From Streptomyces sp. NBC_01214 (GTDB lineage Bacteria; Actinomycetota; Actinomycetes; Streptomycetales; Streptomycetaceae), in assembly GCF_026340975.1 (NCBI RefSeq), contig NZ_JAPEOS010000003.1:1178001-1242000 (forward strand): a DNA stretch of 64,000 nt, read 5' to 3'. The position numbers and the translations under genes are program-made. Each line of letters opens with the position of its first letter. Position 1 is the stretch's first letter. Under the pieces are notes generated by a model that made no database searches, was not told the origin of the DNA, and saw only the letters and a program-made list of their open reading frames with translations. Shown here in pieces: positions 41,637 to 50,459 of the stretch.

Positions 41637-42143
41637 ATGAAGATCTCACGACGGATCATCGCCACGGCCGCAGCGACCGCGATCTGCGCCGCAGCGGCGG
41701 TGACCATCGCGACCGCTCAGACCCCCCAGGCTCCCGCCGCGGTGCCCGTGGCCGCCGATGGCCCCGGCTACGCCATCGAAACGTTCGAGTACCCCGACGG
41801 CGCGCGGATCGGTGCCGAACTCGGCATCGTCCTCAAGCGGGGCGACGGTCACATCATGCTCGCCGACTGCGCCTCCTCGGAAAGCCAGATCCAGGTCTTC
41901 TCCCGGACCAACGGGACGATCTGCTTCCGCGCCGCCGGCGGCTCGGGCCAACTGACCGTGGAGATCCCCGCCGTCTACGGCATCCGGGGCGACGCCACCC
42001 ACCGGACGAGCGTCACGCTGACCGCGGAGGGTGCGCCCGAGCAGAACATCGACGTGGACAAGAACCAGTGGAAGCCGGTCGGCGAGGCCGCCGACCCCCA
42101 GCGACGCGACCACGTCCTCGTCGACATCCGCACCACCAAGTAG
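41637..42143 (+). CDS. Small secreted protein, unknown function
   Basis: 168 residues. Signal peptide RRIIATAAATAICAAAAVTI, cleavage near residue 28-40. Mature part is beta-rich (YAIETFEYPDGARIGAELGI, GHIMLADCASSESQIQVF, GTICFRAAGGSGQLTVEIPA) with two Cys likely disulphide-bonded, then an acidic and polar end. GAAGGAAG precedes the ATG. 35 bp after the 4-TM gene, same strand, so probably the third gene of the ALF cluster, closed by the terminator at 42147. Confidence 0.75.
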   Translation: MKISRRIIATAAATAICAAAAVTIATAQTPQAPAAVPVAADGPGYAIETFEYPDGARIGAELGIVLKRGDGHIMLADCASSESQIQVFSRTNGTICFRAAGGSGQLTVEIPAVYGIRGDATHRTSVTLTAEGAPEQNIDVDKNQWKPVGEAADPQRRDHVLVDIRTTK

Positions 42144-42146
42144 CAC

Positions 42147-42182
42147 CGCCCTGGCCACGAGAGTCCTCTCGTGGCCAGGGCG
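42147..42182 (+). terminator. Perfect 17-bp hairpin
   Basis: CGCCCTGGCCACGAGAG - TC - CTCTCGTGGCCAGGGCG, directly after the secreted-protein stop. One of the two strongest stems in the window and the clear end of the ALF cluster. Confidence 0.85.
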
Positions 42183-42568
42183 CAGGCCCACCGACCGTCG
42201 CGGGGTGGATCACGCTCGACCGCGCCCCCGCACTCACCGCTGTCCTACCTTCTTCTTGTGGGTCTGAACTGGTCATTCGTTAGATCGGTGGGACCCAGGG
42301 GTCCTGGGTATGGCTGGCACAGTGACGCCGTTGGATGGCTCAGGAGACTTGGCCGCCCGGGGCCCCGCGACGACTCGACCGCGGCATGAGGACGCGCCCC
42401 TTGGTTCTGACGCACCGTCGGATTCCGGGCACTCCCGGGCACCTGGCGGTGCGCAAGATCGGGGAATCCACGGGGTGACCTGGGGCTACTCCGGGCACAC
42501 CAAGTGTGGTGATATCCCGAGGGATTCCTGGGAAACCGCAGGTCAGACGTGCTCCCTTACTGCTACCT
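42183..42568. other. Gene-free stretch before the PNGase A remnant
   Basis: No supported gene. A short hairpin ACCCAGG - GGT - CCTGGGT is visible near 42293. Open frames here are not conserved-looking. Confidence 0.4.
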
Positions 42569-43369
42569 GTTCCCTTCCTCTGGTACGTCACCCCCGGCCC
42601 GCGCGCCTTCGACGTCCAGCCGATCCGCTACGACCTCACCCCCTACGCCGCCCTCCTCAACGACGGCCGACCGCACCGCATCGAGGTCTCCGTCGCCGGG
42701 GTCCCCGCCGGACAGAGCGGCTGGAGCACCCCCACCAACCTGCTGCTCTGGCAGGACGGGGCCCGGGAGGTCGTCACCGGCGCCCTGACCCGCTACGAGC
42801 CCGGCGATCCTACCGGCCACTCCCGATGGACCCCCGCGGCCCCCGGTGCGCAGCACCGCCTGGACACCGAGGGCGCACACCGGCTCACCGTCGCCGGACA
42901 CCTGAACACCTCCCGCGGCCGCGTGGCCACCACCGTCACCCGCGCCGTACGGGGCACCTCCGTGCACCGCTGGACCGACGGCCAGAACCAGGACGCGCTC
43001 ACCGCCACGTGGACCGACGAGGAGAGCGTGACGCGAGGGCCGACCACCACGCGGACCGACCGCACCTACACGATGGACGGCGAGACAACCCTCGGCGCCG
43101 GCGACCGGCTGCGCACCGTCCTCTCGCTCGGCGACCGCGCCGACACCGTCACCCTGCGCGGCGGCAAGGCCGTCGACCGCTCCCGGCTCGACGACCGGTA
43201 CACGGGCGACGCCACCTACACCGCGAACGTCCCGCGCGACCAGCGGCACGCGGTCGCCACCACGTCCGCCCGCTACCGGTCGTACGGGTCCGCAGCGCCT
43301 GGTGGGTGTTACGACCGGACGGTGGCCACCGCTCAGGGCACGCTGACGGTGGACCGCCGACGCTGCTGA
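42569..43369 (+). pseudogene. Peptide-N-glycosidase A-like (PNGase A) C-terminal remnant
   Basis: VPFLWYVTPGPRAFDVQPIR then YDLTPYAALLNDGRPHRIEV and SGWSTPTNLLLWQDG match the PNGase A fold (the YDLTPF...L.DG.PH.V and TGNLLLW segments). About 267 residues remain, ending LTVDRRRC. The expected N-terminal two thirds and signal peptide are absent, and the frame upstream of 42569 is unrelated. Intact homologues are large secreted amidases that remove N-glycans. The remnant could still be translated from an internal codon but would not be functional. Confidence 0.7.
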
Positions 43370-43382
43370 TCCGGCCGCCCCC

Positions 43383-43388
43383 TACGAT
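43383..43388 (+). promoter_or_regulatory. -10 box TACGAT of a probable leaderless kinase mRNA
   Basis: TACGAT ends 8 nt before ATG 43397, with no Shine-Dalgarno sequence in between. Confidence 0.4.
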
Positions 43389-43396
43389 GAGCGCCC

Positions 43397-45136
43397 ATGG
43401 ATACGAGTGAGGCCGGCAGACAGCTGATCGACGGCCGTTTCGAGCTGGTCGCACCGCTAGGCAGCGGGGGCATGGGTACGGTGTGGCGCGCCCGCGACAT
43501 CGCCCTCCACCGCGAGGTCGCCCTCAAGGAGGTGCGCCCGCCGGACCCTGCGACCGCCGCCGCCCAGCCGGGCCTCGCGGACCAGATGCGCGAACGCGCC
43601 GTCCGCGAGGCCCGCGCCCTCGCCCGTCTCGCCCACCCCCACGTGGTGACGATCCACCACATCGTCGAGCCCGCGGAGGGCACGGACGGGCACCCGTGGA
43701 TCGTCATGGAGATGGTCCGGGGCGGGTCCCTGCACGACCGCCTGGAGTCCGGCCCCATGCCGCCCGCCGAGGTGGTGCGGCTCGGCCTCGACGTGCTGTC
43801 CGCGCTGCGCGCCGCCCACGCCGAGGGGGTCCTCCACCGTGACGTGAAGCCCGCCAACGTGCTGCTGCGTCCCGACGGGTCGGCCGTGCTGACCGACTTC
43901 GGCATCGCCGCGCTGCACGACTCCACCGGACTCACCGCGACCGGCGTGCTGATCGGCTCCCCGGAGTACATCGCGCCCGAACGGGTCCGCGGGGAGGAGG
44001 GGCTGGCCGCCTCCGACCTGTGGTCGCTCGGCATGCTCCTCTACGTGGCCGCCGAGGGGACCAACCCGCTGCGCCGGGCCACCAGCCTGGCGACGGTCGT
44101 CGCCGTGCTCGACGAGCCGATCCCGGCGCCCGTGCGCTCCGGCCCGCTGGCACCCGTACTGGAACGGCTGCTCGTACGGGACCCGGCCGCCCGGCCCGAC
44201 GGGGCTCAGCTGGAACAACTGCTCCGGGCCGCGAGCGCCGCTTTCGGATCCGGCTACGGGGCGGGCGCCGGGCCGGTCGTCGCCGCACCGGGTGCCGCCG
44301 CGCCCGCCGTCTCCGTACCGGCGGTCTCCGCGCCGGCCGGACCGGGCGCACCGGCCGCGCCCGGCGTCCCGGGTCAGTACGGCCCGTACGGCGGCCCGTA
44401 CGGCTCGCCCACCCCGCCGCCGTTCGGCCAGGGCGCCTCCCCCTACGCGGCCCCCACCACGCCCGTCGCGCTGACGCCCGCCCCGCGCAGGCGCACGGCC
44501 CTGATCGGCGCAGCGCTGACCGTGGTGCTGGCCGCCGCGGTGGTCGGGATCGTCCAGTTGATTCCCGACGGGAAGTCCGGGGACGACGGCGCGGCCGACT
44601 CCCGCGCCACCCGGCCCGCCGTCGCCACCTCGGGCGGTACCCCGGCTGCCACCCCCGCTGCGAAGGCGAGTACGTCCAAGGCCGCCGCGGCCCGCGGCAG
44701 CATGCTCACCCCGGAGAACATCCGGATCGCCCTGGACGCGCTCAAGGAGAAGACCGGCACCACCACCTTCGTGGACCTCAAGGTCTACGAGGGCTACGTC
44801 CTCGCCAAGGTCCCCACCGCTCCCGGCGCCGATACCGTCGACGCCTGGCAGTACCGCGACGGCGCCGCCAAGCGCACGGGCCCCGACGGCACGGTCGAGG
44901 AGGGCGAGCCGCTCATCGACATGGCCGCTGTGAACTGGGACGCGCTGCCCGGCCTGTTGGAGCAGACCAAGAAGGAGGTGGGCATCGAGAAGCCGACCTC
45001 GACCTATGTGATCGTCGAGCCCTGGATGATGGACCAGGTGCCCTGCATGCGGCCCTACCTCATCGACGAGTACGGCCGCGGCGGCTACGCGCTCGCCGGA
45101 GTCGACGGCAAGGTCAAGAAGGTCACCAAGTTCTGA
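43397..45136 (+). CDS. Ser/Thr protein kinase with extracellular domain
   Basis: 579 residues. Kinase domain about 14-280: LGSGGMGTVWRARD, Lys44 in VALKEV, HRDVKPAN (Asp149), DFG 167-169, GSPEYIAPE. Pro/Ala/Tyr/Gly linker 290-365, TM helix TALIGAALTVVLAAAVVGIV (about 367-386), Ser/Ala stalk, and a roughly 140-residue extracellular domain from NIRIALDALKEKTGTTTFVD, which has the layout of a small lipoprotein-like sensor (VIVEPWMMDQVPCMRPYLID). Distinct from the kinase at 12333 in its extracellular part. Precedes the prenyl-synthase gene by 53 bp on the same strand. Confidence 0.92.
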   Translation: MDTSEAGRQLIDGRFELVAPLGSGGMGTVWRARDIALHREVALKEVRPPDPATAAAQPGLADQMRERAVREARALARLAHPHVVTIHHIVEPAEGTDGHPWIVMEMVRGGSLHDRLESGPMPPAEVVRLGLDVLSALRAAHAEGVLHRDVKPANVLLRPDGSAVLTDFGIAALHDSTGLTATGVLIGSPEYIAPERVRGEEGLAASDLWSLGMLLYVAAEGTNPLRRATSLATVVAVLDEPIPAPVRSGPLAPVLERLLVRDPAARPDGAQLEQLLRAASAAFGSGYGAGAGPVVAAPGAAAPAVSVPAVSAPAGPGAPAAPGVPGQYGPYGGPYGSPTPPPFGQGASPYAAPTTPVALTPAPRRRTALIGAALTVVLAAAVVGIVQLIPDGKSGDDGAADSRATRPAVATSGGTPAATPAAKASTSKAAAARGSMLTPENIRIALDALKEKTGTTTFVDLKVYEGYVLAKVPTAPGADTVDAWQYRDGAAKRTGPDGTVEEGEPLIDMAAVNWDALPGLLEQTKKEVGIEKPTSTYVIVEPWMMDQVPCMRPYLIDEYGRGGYALAGVDGKVKKVTKF

Positions 45137-45189
45137 CATCGTCTACCCGTACGCACGTACGGACCGACGCGTTCAGGAGTACGACCACG

Positions 45190-46095
45190 ATGCCCAGCTG
45201 GCGCACCACCCTCACGGGGGCCGGCATTTCCGGCCCCCGGCTGCGCGACGACTACACCCGCGCCGCGCGCCGGGTGCTCCGCCGCGAGCCAGCCCCCTAC
45301 CTGGCGCTGCGGCTGCTCGCCGCGCCGCCGCTGGTGCCCGCTCTCGCCGCGGGTCTCGCGTTCATGAACCTGGTCGACGACGTCGCCGAGACCGGTACCC
45401 CGCAGCAGCGGGCCGCCGGTCTCGCCGCGTTGTCCGAACGGGTGGAGGCGGCCCTGGAGTCCGGGGACAGCCCCGATCCCCTCCTGCGGGCCTACGCGCA
45501 CGCGGTGGACTCCCGGGGACTGCCCCCGCACTGGGTCTCCCGCTTCCTCGAGGGCGCCGCCACCGCCGAGGCCGGCTTCGACGGCTTCGCCGCGGAGGAG
45601 GACTTCCAGGCCTACCTCGACGCCTACGCGTGGCCCGGGGTGCTGGTCTTCACCGGACTGCAGTACCAGGGCGGTCCCGACCCGGAACAGGCCGCGGGCT
45701 GGCGGCGGTTCGTCGACGCCGCCCAGCGCGTGGACTTCCTCGCCGATCTCTGCGGGGACCTCGCGGACGGCCGGCTCTGCATCCCGCGCTCCCGGCTCGA
45801 CGAGCACTCCGTGACCCGCGCCGACCTGGAACGGGCCCGCGACACCCCGGCCGTGCGCGCCCTCTTGGCCGCCGAGTGCGGGCGTGCCCGTACGGCGCTG
45901 GACGCCGCCCACGGCATCGGCGACCTCGCCGAACCCGGGTTGCGTCCCGTCATCGCGACCATGACGGGACTGATGGCGCACCAGCTGACCGCCGTGGAGC
46001 GGGCGGGGGCCGCGGCCCTGCGCCGGGACATCGGCTACGGCCCGGCGGCGCCCCTGCGGATCCTCGTCCGCGCCGCCCGGCGTCGCCCGGTGTGA
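45190..46095 (+). CDS. Squalene/phytoene synthase family protein
   Basis: 301 residues. First Asp-rich motif FMNLVDDVAETG and second DLCGDLADGRLCIP, both needed for binding the Mg-diphosphate of two prenyl donors. The fold is the trans-isoprenyl head-to-head synthase type. Which product (squalene, phytoene or other) is not decidable from these motifs; no carotenoid or hopanoid genes surround it, although a desaturase-like remnant exists 12 kb upstream. Frame is open far upstream, but ATG 45190 matches the family start. Confidence 0.82.
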   Translation: MPSWRTTLTGAGISGPRLRDDYTRAARRVLRREPAPYLALRLLAAPPLVPALAAGLAFMNLVDDVAETGTPQQRAAGLAALSERVEAALESGDSPDPLLRAYAHAVDSRGLPPHWVSRFLEGAATAEAGFDGFAAEEDFQAYLDAYAWPGVLVFTGLQYQGGPDPEQAAGWRRFVDAAQRVDFLADLCGDLADGRLCIPRSRLDEHSVTRADLERARDTPAVRALLAAECGRARTALDAAHGIGDLAEPGLRPVIATMTGLMAHQLTAVERAGAAALRRDIGYGPAAPLRILVRAARRRPV

Positions 46096-46120
46096 ACCGG
46101 CGCGGGGAGTTCCCCGGTTT

Positions 46121-46834
46121 CTAGTAGGCCCCGTTGACGTTGTCGATCGAGCCGTAGCGCGCGGCCGCGTAATTGCAGGCGGCGGTGATGTTGGCGACCG
46201 GGTCGTAGGAGTTCGTCGAGGTGCCGGGAACGTGGTAGGCGCGGAAGGTCGGATCGATGACCTGGAGCAGCCCCTTGGAGGGGATGCCGTTGCGGGCGTT
46301 GATGTCCCAGTTGTTGATCGCCAGCGGATTGCCCGAGGACTCCCGCATCACATTGCGGTGAATTCCGTTGTAGGAGCCGGGAATGCCGTGCTTGGCCATG
46401 ACGGCGAGGGACTCGCGGATCCACCCGTCGAGATTGTTCGGGTAGGCGGTGGCGGGCTTGGCGGCGGCGGTCTTGACCGCGGGCGTGAGGGTGGTCCGGG
46501 CGGCGGACCTGCTCGCACGGTCGGCCTCCGCCTGGACGCCGAGCTTCAGTTTGATGCCGGGCCGGATGATCGACGGGTTGTCACCGACGACGCTCCGGTT
46601 CGCCGCGTAGAGCTGCTGCCAGCCACCGCTCACGGAGTGCTTCGCCGCGATCTCGGAAAGGGTGTCGCCCGCGACCACGGAGTACGTCGTGGGGGCGGCG
46701 GCCGTCTCCACCGCCCCGGCGGTGGTCGCACTGATCAGCGGGAGAGTGAGGGCCGCGCCGCCGGTGCCGGCAAGAGCGAGCTTGCGGGTGATCCGGTAGT
46801 GCTTCGGCCGACGGTGCTTACCCTTTGCAGGCAT
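46121..46834 (-). CDS. Secreted LysM protein with lysozyme-like transglycosylase domain
   Basis: 237 residues. Basic N-terminus MPAKGKHRRPKHYRITRK then hydrophobic KLALAGTGGAALTLPLISAT (signal peptide). LysM about 53-105: TYSVVAGDTLSEIAAKHSVS then NPSIIRPGIKLKL. C-terminal domain about 140-237 with GIHRNVMRESSGNPLAINNW (catalytic Glu in RESSGN) and SKGLLQVIDPTFRAYHVPGT, a soluble lytic transglycosylase-like fold. Acts on peptidoglycan. The start before the signal peptide was chosen over the longer frame. Confidence 0.9.
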   Translation of the reverse strand: MPAKGKHRRPKHYRITRKLALAGTGGAALTLPLISATTAGAVETAAAPTTYSVVAGDTLSEIAAKHSVSGGWQQLYAANRSVVGDNPSIIRPGIKLKLGVQAEADRASRSAARTTLTPAVKTAAAKPATAYPNNLDGWIRESLAVMAKHGIPGSYNGIHRNVMRESSGNPLAINNWDINARNGIPSKGLLQVIDPTFRAYHVPGTSTNSYDPVANITAACNYAAARYGSIDNVNGAY

Positions 46835-47227
46835 GGCGGAATTCCTCACGTGGGGGGACGGGAGATCCCGGGCGGCGGCCTTAATCGGCAGCTGACCACC
46901 AGGAACGAGGTGACCGTAGGCGAGCTCGCCGCGCGGGAACAAGACCCGAATTCCACTGATAGATCGACATCTCGCTATCGGTCGGGTAAATGACCTTGAA
47001 GGGGTATCGGCGCAATAGCCGATTCCCTTTCCGGGAAAAGGGAATCGGCTGTTTGCCGGAAATGATGTTGAGATGTCCGGTGTGGCTCACATCACGGGTT
47101 GTCGGCCGGATGGCCAATACGGTCAAGTCCACCCTCTAAGCGCCTGATTCGGGTGACTTGCCCTTAGGTGTCGAATCGCCCATCTGGGACTCTTTCGGGC
47201 ACATTCCCGGCCGGTGTGCGCCCGGGG
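46835..47227. promoter_or_regulatory. 393-bp leader region of the LysM gene
   Basis: Lower G+C than the flanks. Its main feature is the 14-bp hairpin at 47017-47050 (separate entry). I looked for the c-di-AMP (ydaO) riboswitch common before actinobacterial wall hydrolases and do not see its conserved core. Confidence 0.4.
47017..47050. terminator. Perfect 14-bp hairpin, AT-containing
   Basis: AGCCGATTCCCTTT (47017-47030) - CCGGGA - AAAGGGAATCGGCT (47037-47050). It is 180 bp beyond the DapA-like stop and 180 bp upstream of the LysM start (both minus strand), so it may terminate the former or act as a leader structure of the latter. No U-tract follows. Confidence 0.5.
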
Positions 47228-48136
47228 TCACGCCAGCCGCTCCAGGGCGGCCGTCACCGCCGTCACCGCCTCCCGGGAGGCCGGCAGCAGGGGCAGTCGG
47301 ACGTCCGGGGTCGGGATCCGCCCCTGGGCGTGCAGGACGCCCTTGAGCACCACCGGATTGGGCTCGGCGAAGGTGGCCGTCGACATCCGGGCCAGCGCGT
47401 GCCCCAGCGGTCGCGCCCGGGCCACGTCGCCCGCCCGCCAGGCCGCGTCGAGCTCCGCGAACCGGTCCGTCGCCAGATGCGCCGAGGCCAGGATCCCGCC
47501 CACCGCACCCAGTGCCAGCAGCGGGGACAGGTACGCGTCGTCACCGGCCAGCACCTCGAACCCGGCAGGCAGGTCACCGAGCAGCGCCACGGCGTCCTCG
47601 CCGATGCCGCCGCCCGCGTACTTCACGCCGGCGACCCCCGGCAGCGCCCCGAGCGCCCGCAGCGCGGCCGCGTCCAGGGGCTGCCCGGTCCGGTACGGGA
47701 TGTGATAGACGATCAGCGGTACCGGGCTCACCTCGGCCAGCCGCGCGAAGTGCGCCAGCACCCCGGCGGCCGAGGGGCGGACGAACGGCGGCACCGTCAC
47801 CAGCGCCGCCCGCACCTCGGGCCACCGGGCCAGCCGGGCCAGCGAGGCCTCGGCGGCCCGGGTGCCGCCGGCCCCCGCACCGACGGCCAGCGGTGCGCCC
47901 CGCTCCCCGCAGACCCGGGCGCACACCCCGGTGACGAGGTCGCGCTCCGCCTCGTCGAGGCCGGCCGCCTCCGCGGTGGTGCCGAGCGCGACGATGCCGC
48001 GGGCGCCGGCGTCGAGCACCTCGTGGGCGAGCGCCTCCAGCGCCTCGGCCGCGACGTCCCCGGTGCGGGTGAAAGGAGTGATCAGCGGTACGTGGATCCC
48101 GTGCAACGGGAGGTCCTCTGCGATGTCCAGTGCCAT
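47228..48136 (-). CDS. DapA/NanA-family pyruvate-dependent aldolase
   Basis: 302 residues, TIM-barrel. IHVPLITPFTRTGDV opening, GTTAEAAGL (the family GTTGE position), LIVYHIPYRTG with the barrel Tyr, and Schiff-base Lys in GVAGVKYAGG. The GTTGE and YNxP motifs are altered (GTTAE, YHIP), so it is probably not the lysine-pathway dihydrodipicolinate synthase but a related lyase or hydratase. Divergent from a LysR gene 71 bp away, which may control it. Confidence 0.85.
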   Translation of the reverse strand: MALDIAEDLPLHGIHVPLITPFTRTGDVAAEALEALAHEVLDAGARGIVALGTTAEAAGLDEAERDLVTGVCARVCGERGAPLAVGAGAGGTRAAEASLARLARWPEVRAALVTVPPFVRPSAAGVLAHFARLAEVSPVPLIVYHIPYRTGQPLDAAALRALGALPGVAGVKYAGGGIGEDAVALLGDLPAGFEVLAGDDAYLSPLLALGAVGGILASAHLATDRFAELDAAWRAGDVARARPLGHALARMSTATFAEPNPVVLKGVLHAQGRIPTPDVRLPLLPASREAVTAVTAALERLA

Positions 48137-48207
48137 GCCCCAGAGCCTTGCCGGTCAGAAGCATCAAATCCAGTTCGCTTTTCTTACCCAACCCGTAAGC
48201 TGAGCCG

Positions 48208-49158
48208 ATGCTCGATGTACGACGCCTGCGCCTGCTGCGCGAACTCGCCCGCCGCGGCACCATCGCCGCCGTCGCCGAGGCCCTCAGCTTCAGCCCTTCG
48301 GCCGTCTCCCAGCAGCTCAGCGTCCTCGAACGGGAGGCCGGCCTGCCCCTGCTGGAGCGCACCGGCCGCGGGGTCCGCCTCACCCCGGCCGGCCAGAACC
48401 TGGTCGGCCACGCCGAGGCGGTCCTCGAACGGCTGGAACGGGCCGACGCCGACCTCGCCGAAGCGCGCGGGGGCCTGGCCGGAGCCCTGCGGATCGGCGC
48501 CTTCCCCACCGCCACCCGCGCCATCGTCCCGGCTGCGCTGACCGCCCTCGCCCGGCGCCACCCGGGGCTGGAGCCGATGGTCTCGGAGACGGACCCGGCG
48601 GCCGTGGCACACGCCCTGCGGGCCGGGGACCTGGACGTGGCCCTGGTGCACGCGTACGACTTCGTACCCGCCGAGCCCGAACCGGGACTGGCCACCGAAC
48701 CGCTCTACGTCGAGGCGATGTACCTGGCCGAGCCCGCTGCCGGGGCCCCCGCCCCGCCCCGCGGACCCGCCGGGTCCGACGGACCCGACCAGGGCACGGT
48801 CCTGCGCACGCACGCCCGGGCGCCCTGGATCACCGCCACCCCCGGCACCCTCTGCCACGCCATGACCGTCCGGGCCTGCCAGGCCGCCGGCTTCACCCCG
48901 CGGGTCCGCCACCAGGTCGACGAGTTCGCCACCGTGCTCGCCCTCGTCGCGGCGGGCCAGGGGGTGGCCGTCGTACCGCAGCTCGGGGTCACGGGCCCGA
49001 CCGATCCGGCCGTACGCCTCACCCGCCTGCTCATGGAGCGCCGCACCAACCTCGCCTTCCGGAGCGGAGCCGGGGCGCACCCGGCCGTGGCGGCCTTCGG
49101 CACGGCCCTTCGGGCCGCCGTACCACCGGATCTGGCCGGGTCGCGCGCCGGAACGTGA
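48208..49158 (+). CDS. LysR-family transcriptional regulator
   Basis: 316 residues. N-terminal HTH: LRLLRELARRGTIAAVAEAL then SFSPSAVSQQLSVLEREAGL; C-terminal effector domain about 92-300 (LRIGAFPTATRAIVPAALTA, VLALVAAGQGVAVVPQLGV). Divergent from the DapA-like gene, the usual arrangement for regulator and target. Confidence 0.92.
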   Translation: MLDVRRLRLLRELARRGTIAAVAEALSFSPSAVSQQLSVLEREAGLPLLERTGRGVRLTPAGQNLVGHAEAVLERLERADADLAEARGGLAGALRIGAFPTATRAIVPAALTALARRHPGLEPMVSETDPAAVAHALRAGDLDVALVHAYDFVPAEPEPGLATEPLYVEAMYLAEPAAGAPAPPRGPAGSDGPDQGTVLRTHARAPWITATPGTLCHAMTVRACQAAGFTPRVRHQVDEFATVLALVAAGQGVAVVPQLGVTGPTDPAVRLTRLLMERRTNLAFRSGAGAHPAVAAFGTALRAAVPPDLAGSRAGT

Positions 49159-49231
49159 CACAACTCCCGTACCGCGTGCCGTCCGTGTACGTTCGGTGAT
49201 CCAGACGGATACGATCAGAGCGGGGTACGAC

Positions 49232-50317
49232 GTGACACATCGCGTACGAGGGGTCATCGCCCGGAGCAAGGGCGCACCGGTGGAGACGACGACGATCCTC
49301 GTGCCCGACCCGGGACCCGGCGAGGCCCTCGTCCGGGTGCAGGCCTGCGGGGTCTGCCACACCGACCTGCACTACCGCCAGGGCGGCATCAACGACGAAT
49401 TCCCCTTCCTGCTCGGCCACGAGGCCGCCGGAATCGTGGAGTCGGTCGGCCCGGACGTCACCTCCGTGGCCCCCGGCGACTTCGTGGTCCTCAACTGGCG
49501 TGCGGTGTGCGGCACCTGTCGGGCCTGCAAGCGCGGACGCCCCTGGTACTGCTTCGCCACGCACAACGCCACCCAGCCCATGACCCTGGAGGACGGCACC
49601 CCGCTCTCCCCGGCCCTCGGCATCGGCGCCTTCGCCGAGAAGACCCTGGTCGCGGCCGGCCAGTGCACCAAGGTGGACCCGGCCGCCGCCCCGGCCGCCG
49701 CCGGACTCCTCGGCTGCGGGGTGATGGCCGGCCTCGGCGCCGCCCTGAACACCGGCAACGTCGGGCGGGGCGACTCCGTCGCCGTCATCGGCTGCGGCGG
49801 AGTGGGCAACGCGGCCGTCGCCGGAGCCCGCCTCGCCGGCGCCTCGCGGATCATCGCGGTGGACCTCGACGACCGGAAGCTGGAGTGGGCCCGGGGCCTG
49901 GGCGCCACCCACACCGTCAACGGGCGCACGGAGGACGTGGTCAAGGCCGTCCAGGCCCTGACCGGCGGCAACGGCGCGGACGTGGTCATCGACGCCGTCG
50001 GCCGCCCCGAGACCTACCAGCAGGCCTTCTACGCGCGCGACCTGGCCGGGACGGTGGTCCTGGTGGGCGTACCGACCCCGGAGATGAAGCTCGAACTCCC
50101 GCTCCTGGACGTCTTCGGCCGCGGCGGCGCCCTGAAGTCCTCCTGGTACGGGGACTGCCTGCCCGAGCGCGACTTCCCGCTGCTCATCGACCTCTACCTG
50201 CAGGGCCGGCTCGACCTGGACGCCTTCGTCTCCGAGACCATCCCGCTCGACGGCATCGAGGACGCCTTCGCCCGGATGGAACGCGGCGAGGTCCTCCGCT
50301 CGGTCGTCGAGTTCTGA
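49232..50317 (+). CDS. mscR: S-(hydroxymethyl)mycothiol dehydrogenase
   Basis: 361 residues, zinc MDR family. Catalytic zinc ligands in ACGVCHTDLHY and LLGHEAAGIV; structural zinc lobe VCGTCRACKRGRPWYC; NAD fold VIGCGGVGNAAVAGARLAGA. The motif string IGAFAEKTLVAAGQCTKVD is characteristic of the mycothiol-dependent formaldehyde dehydrogenase. It oxidises the formaldehyde-mycothiol adduct to S-formylmycothiol. GTG 49232 gives the family start (VTHRVRGVIARSKG). The MBL-fold protein that often follows mscR is present about 1.5 kb downstream. Confidence 0.92.
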   Translation: MTHRVRGVIARSKGAPVETTTILVPDPGPGEALVRVQACGVCHTDLHYRQGGINDEFPFLLGHEAAGIVESVGPDVTSVAPGDFVVLNWRAVCGTCRACKRGRPWYCFATHNATQPMTLEDGTPLSPALGIGAFAEKTLVAAGQCTKVDPAAAPAAAGLLGCGVMAGLGAALNTGNVGRGDSVAVIGCGGVGNAAVAGARLAGASRIIAVDLDDRKLEWARGLGATHTVNGRTEDVVKAVQALTGGNGADVVIDAVGRPETYQQAFYARDLAGTVVLVGVPTPEMKLELPLLDVFGRGGALKSSWYGDCLPERDFPLLIDLYLQGRLDLDAFVSETIPLDGIEDAFARMERGEVLRSVVEF

Positions 50318-50373
50318 CCCCCCGGCCGCCCCGTCACGCCCGGCCGGGCCGCCCGGCCAGGTCCGGTCCTGCC

Positions 50374-50379
50374 TAGACT
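50374..50379 (+). promoter_or_regulatory. -10 box TAGACT upstream of the S33 peptidase
   Basis: TAGACT 80 nt upstream of GTG 50460; start of transcription would be near 50386, giving a roughly 74-nt leader. Confidence 0.35.
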
Positions 50380-50459
50380 CGCACCGCCACACCCCCGCGC
50401 CCCCGCCGCCACCCGGCCGGGGCGCGGTCCTTCATCTCCTCGTACCCCTGGGGGCGTCC

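Noticed and set aside
46835..47227. Possible c-di-AMP riboswitch before the LysM hydrolase
   Set aside because: The conserved core expected for ydaO-type riboswitches was not found; only a plain hairpin is present.
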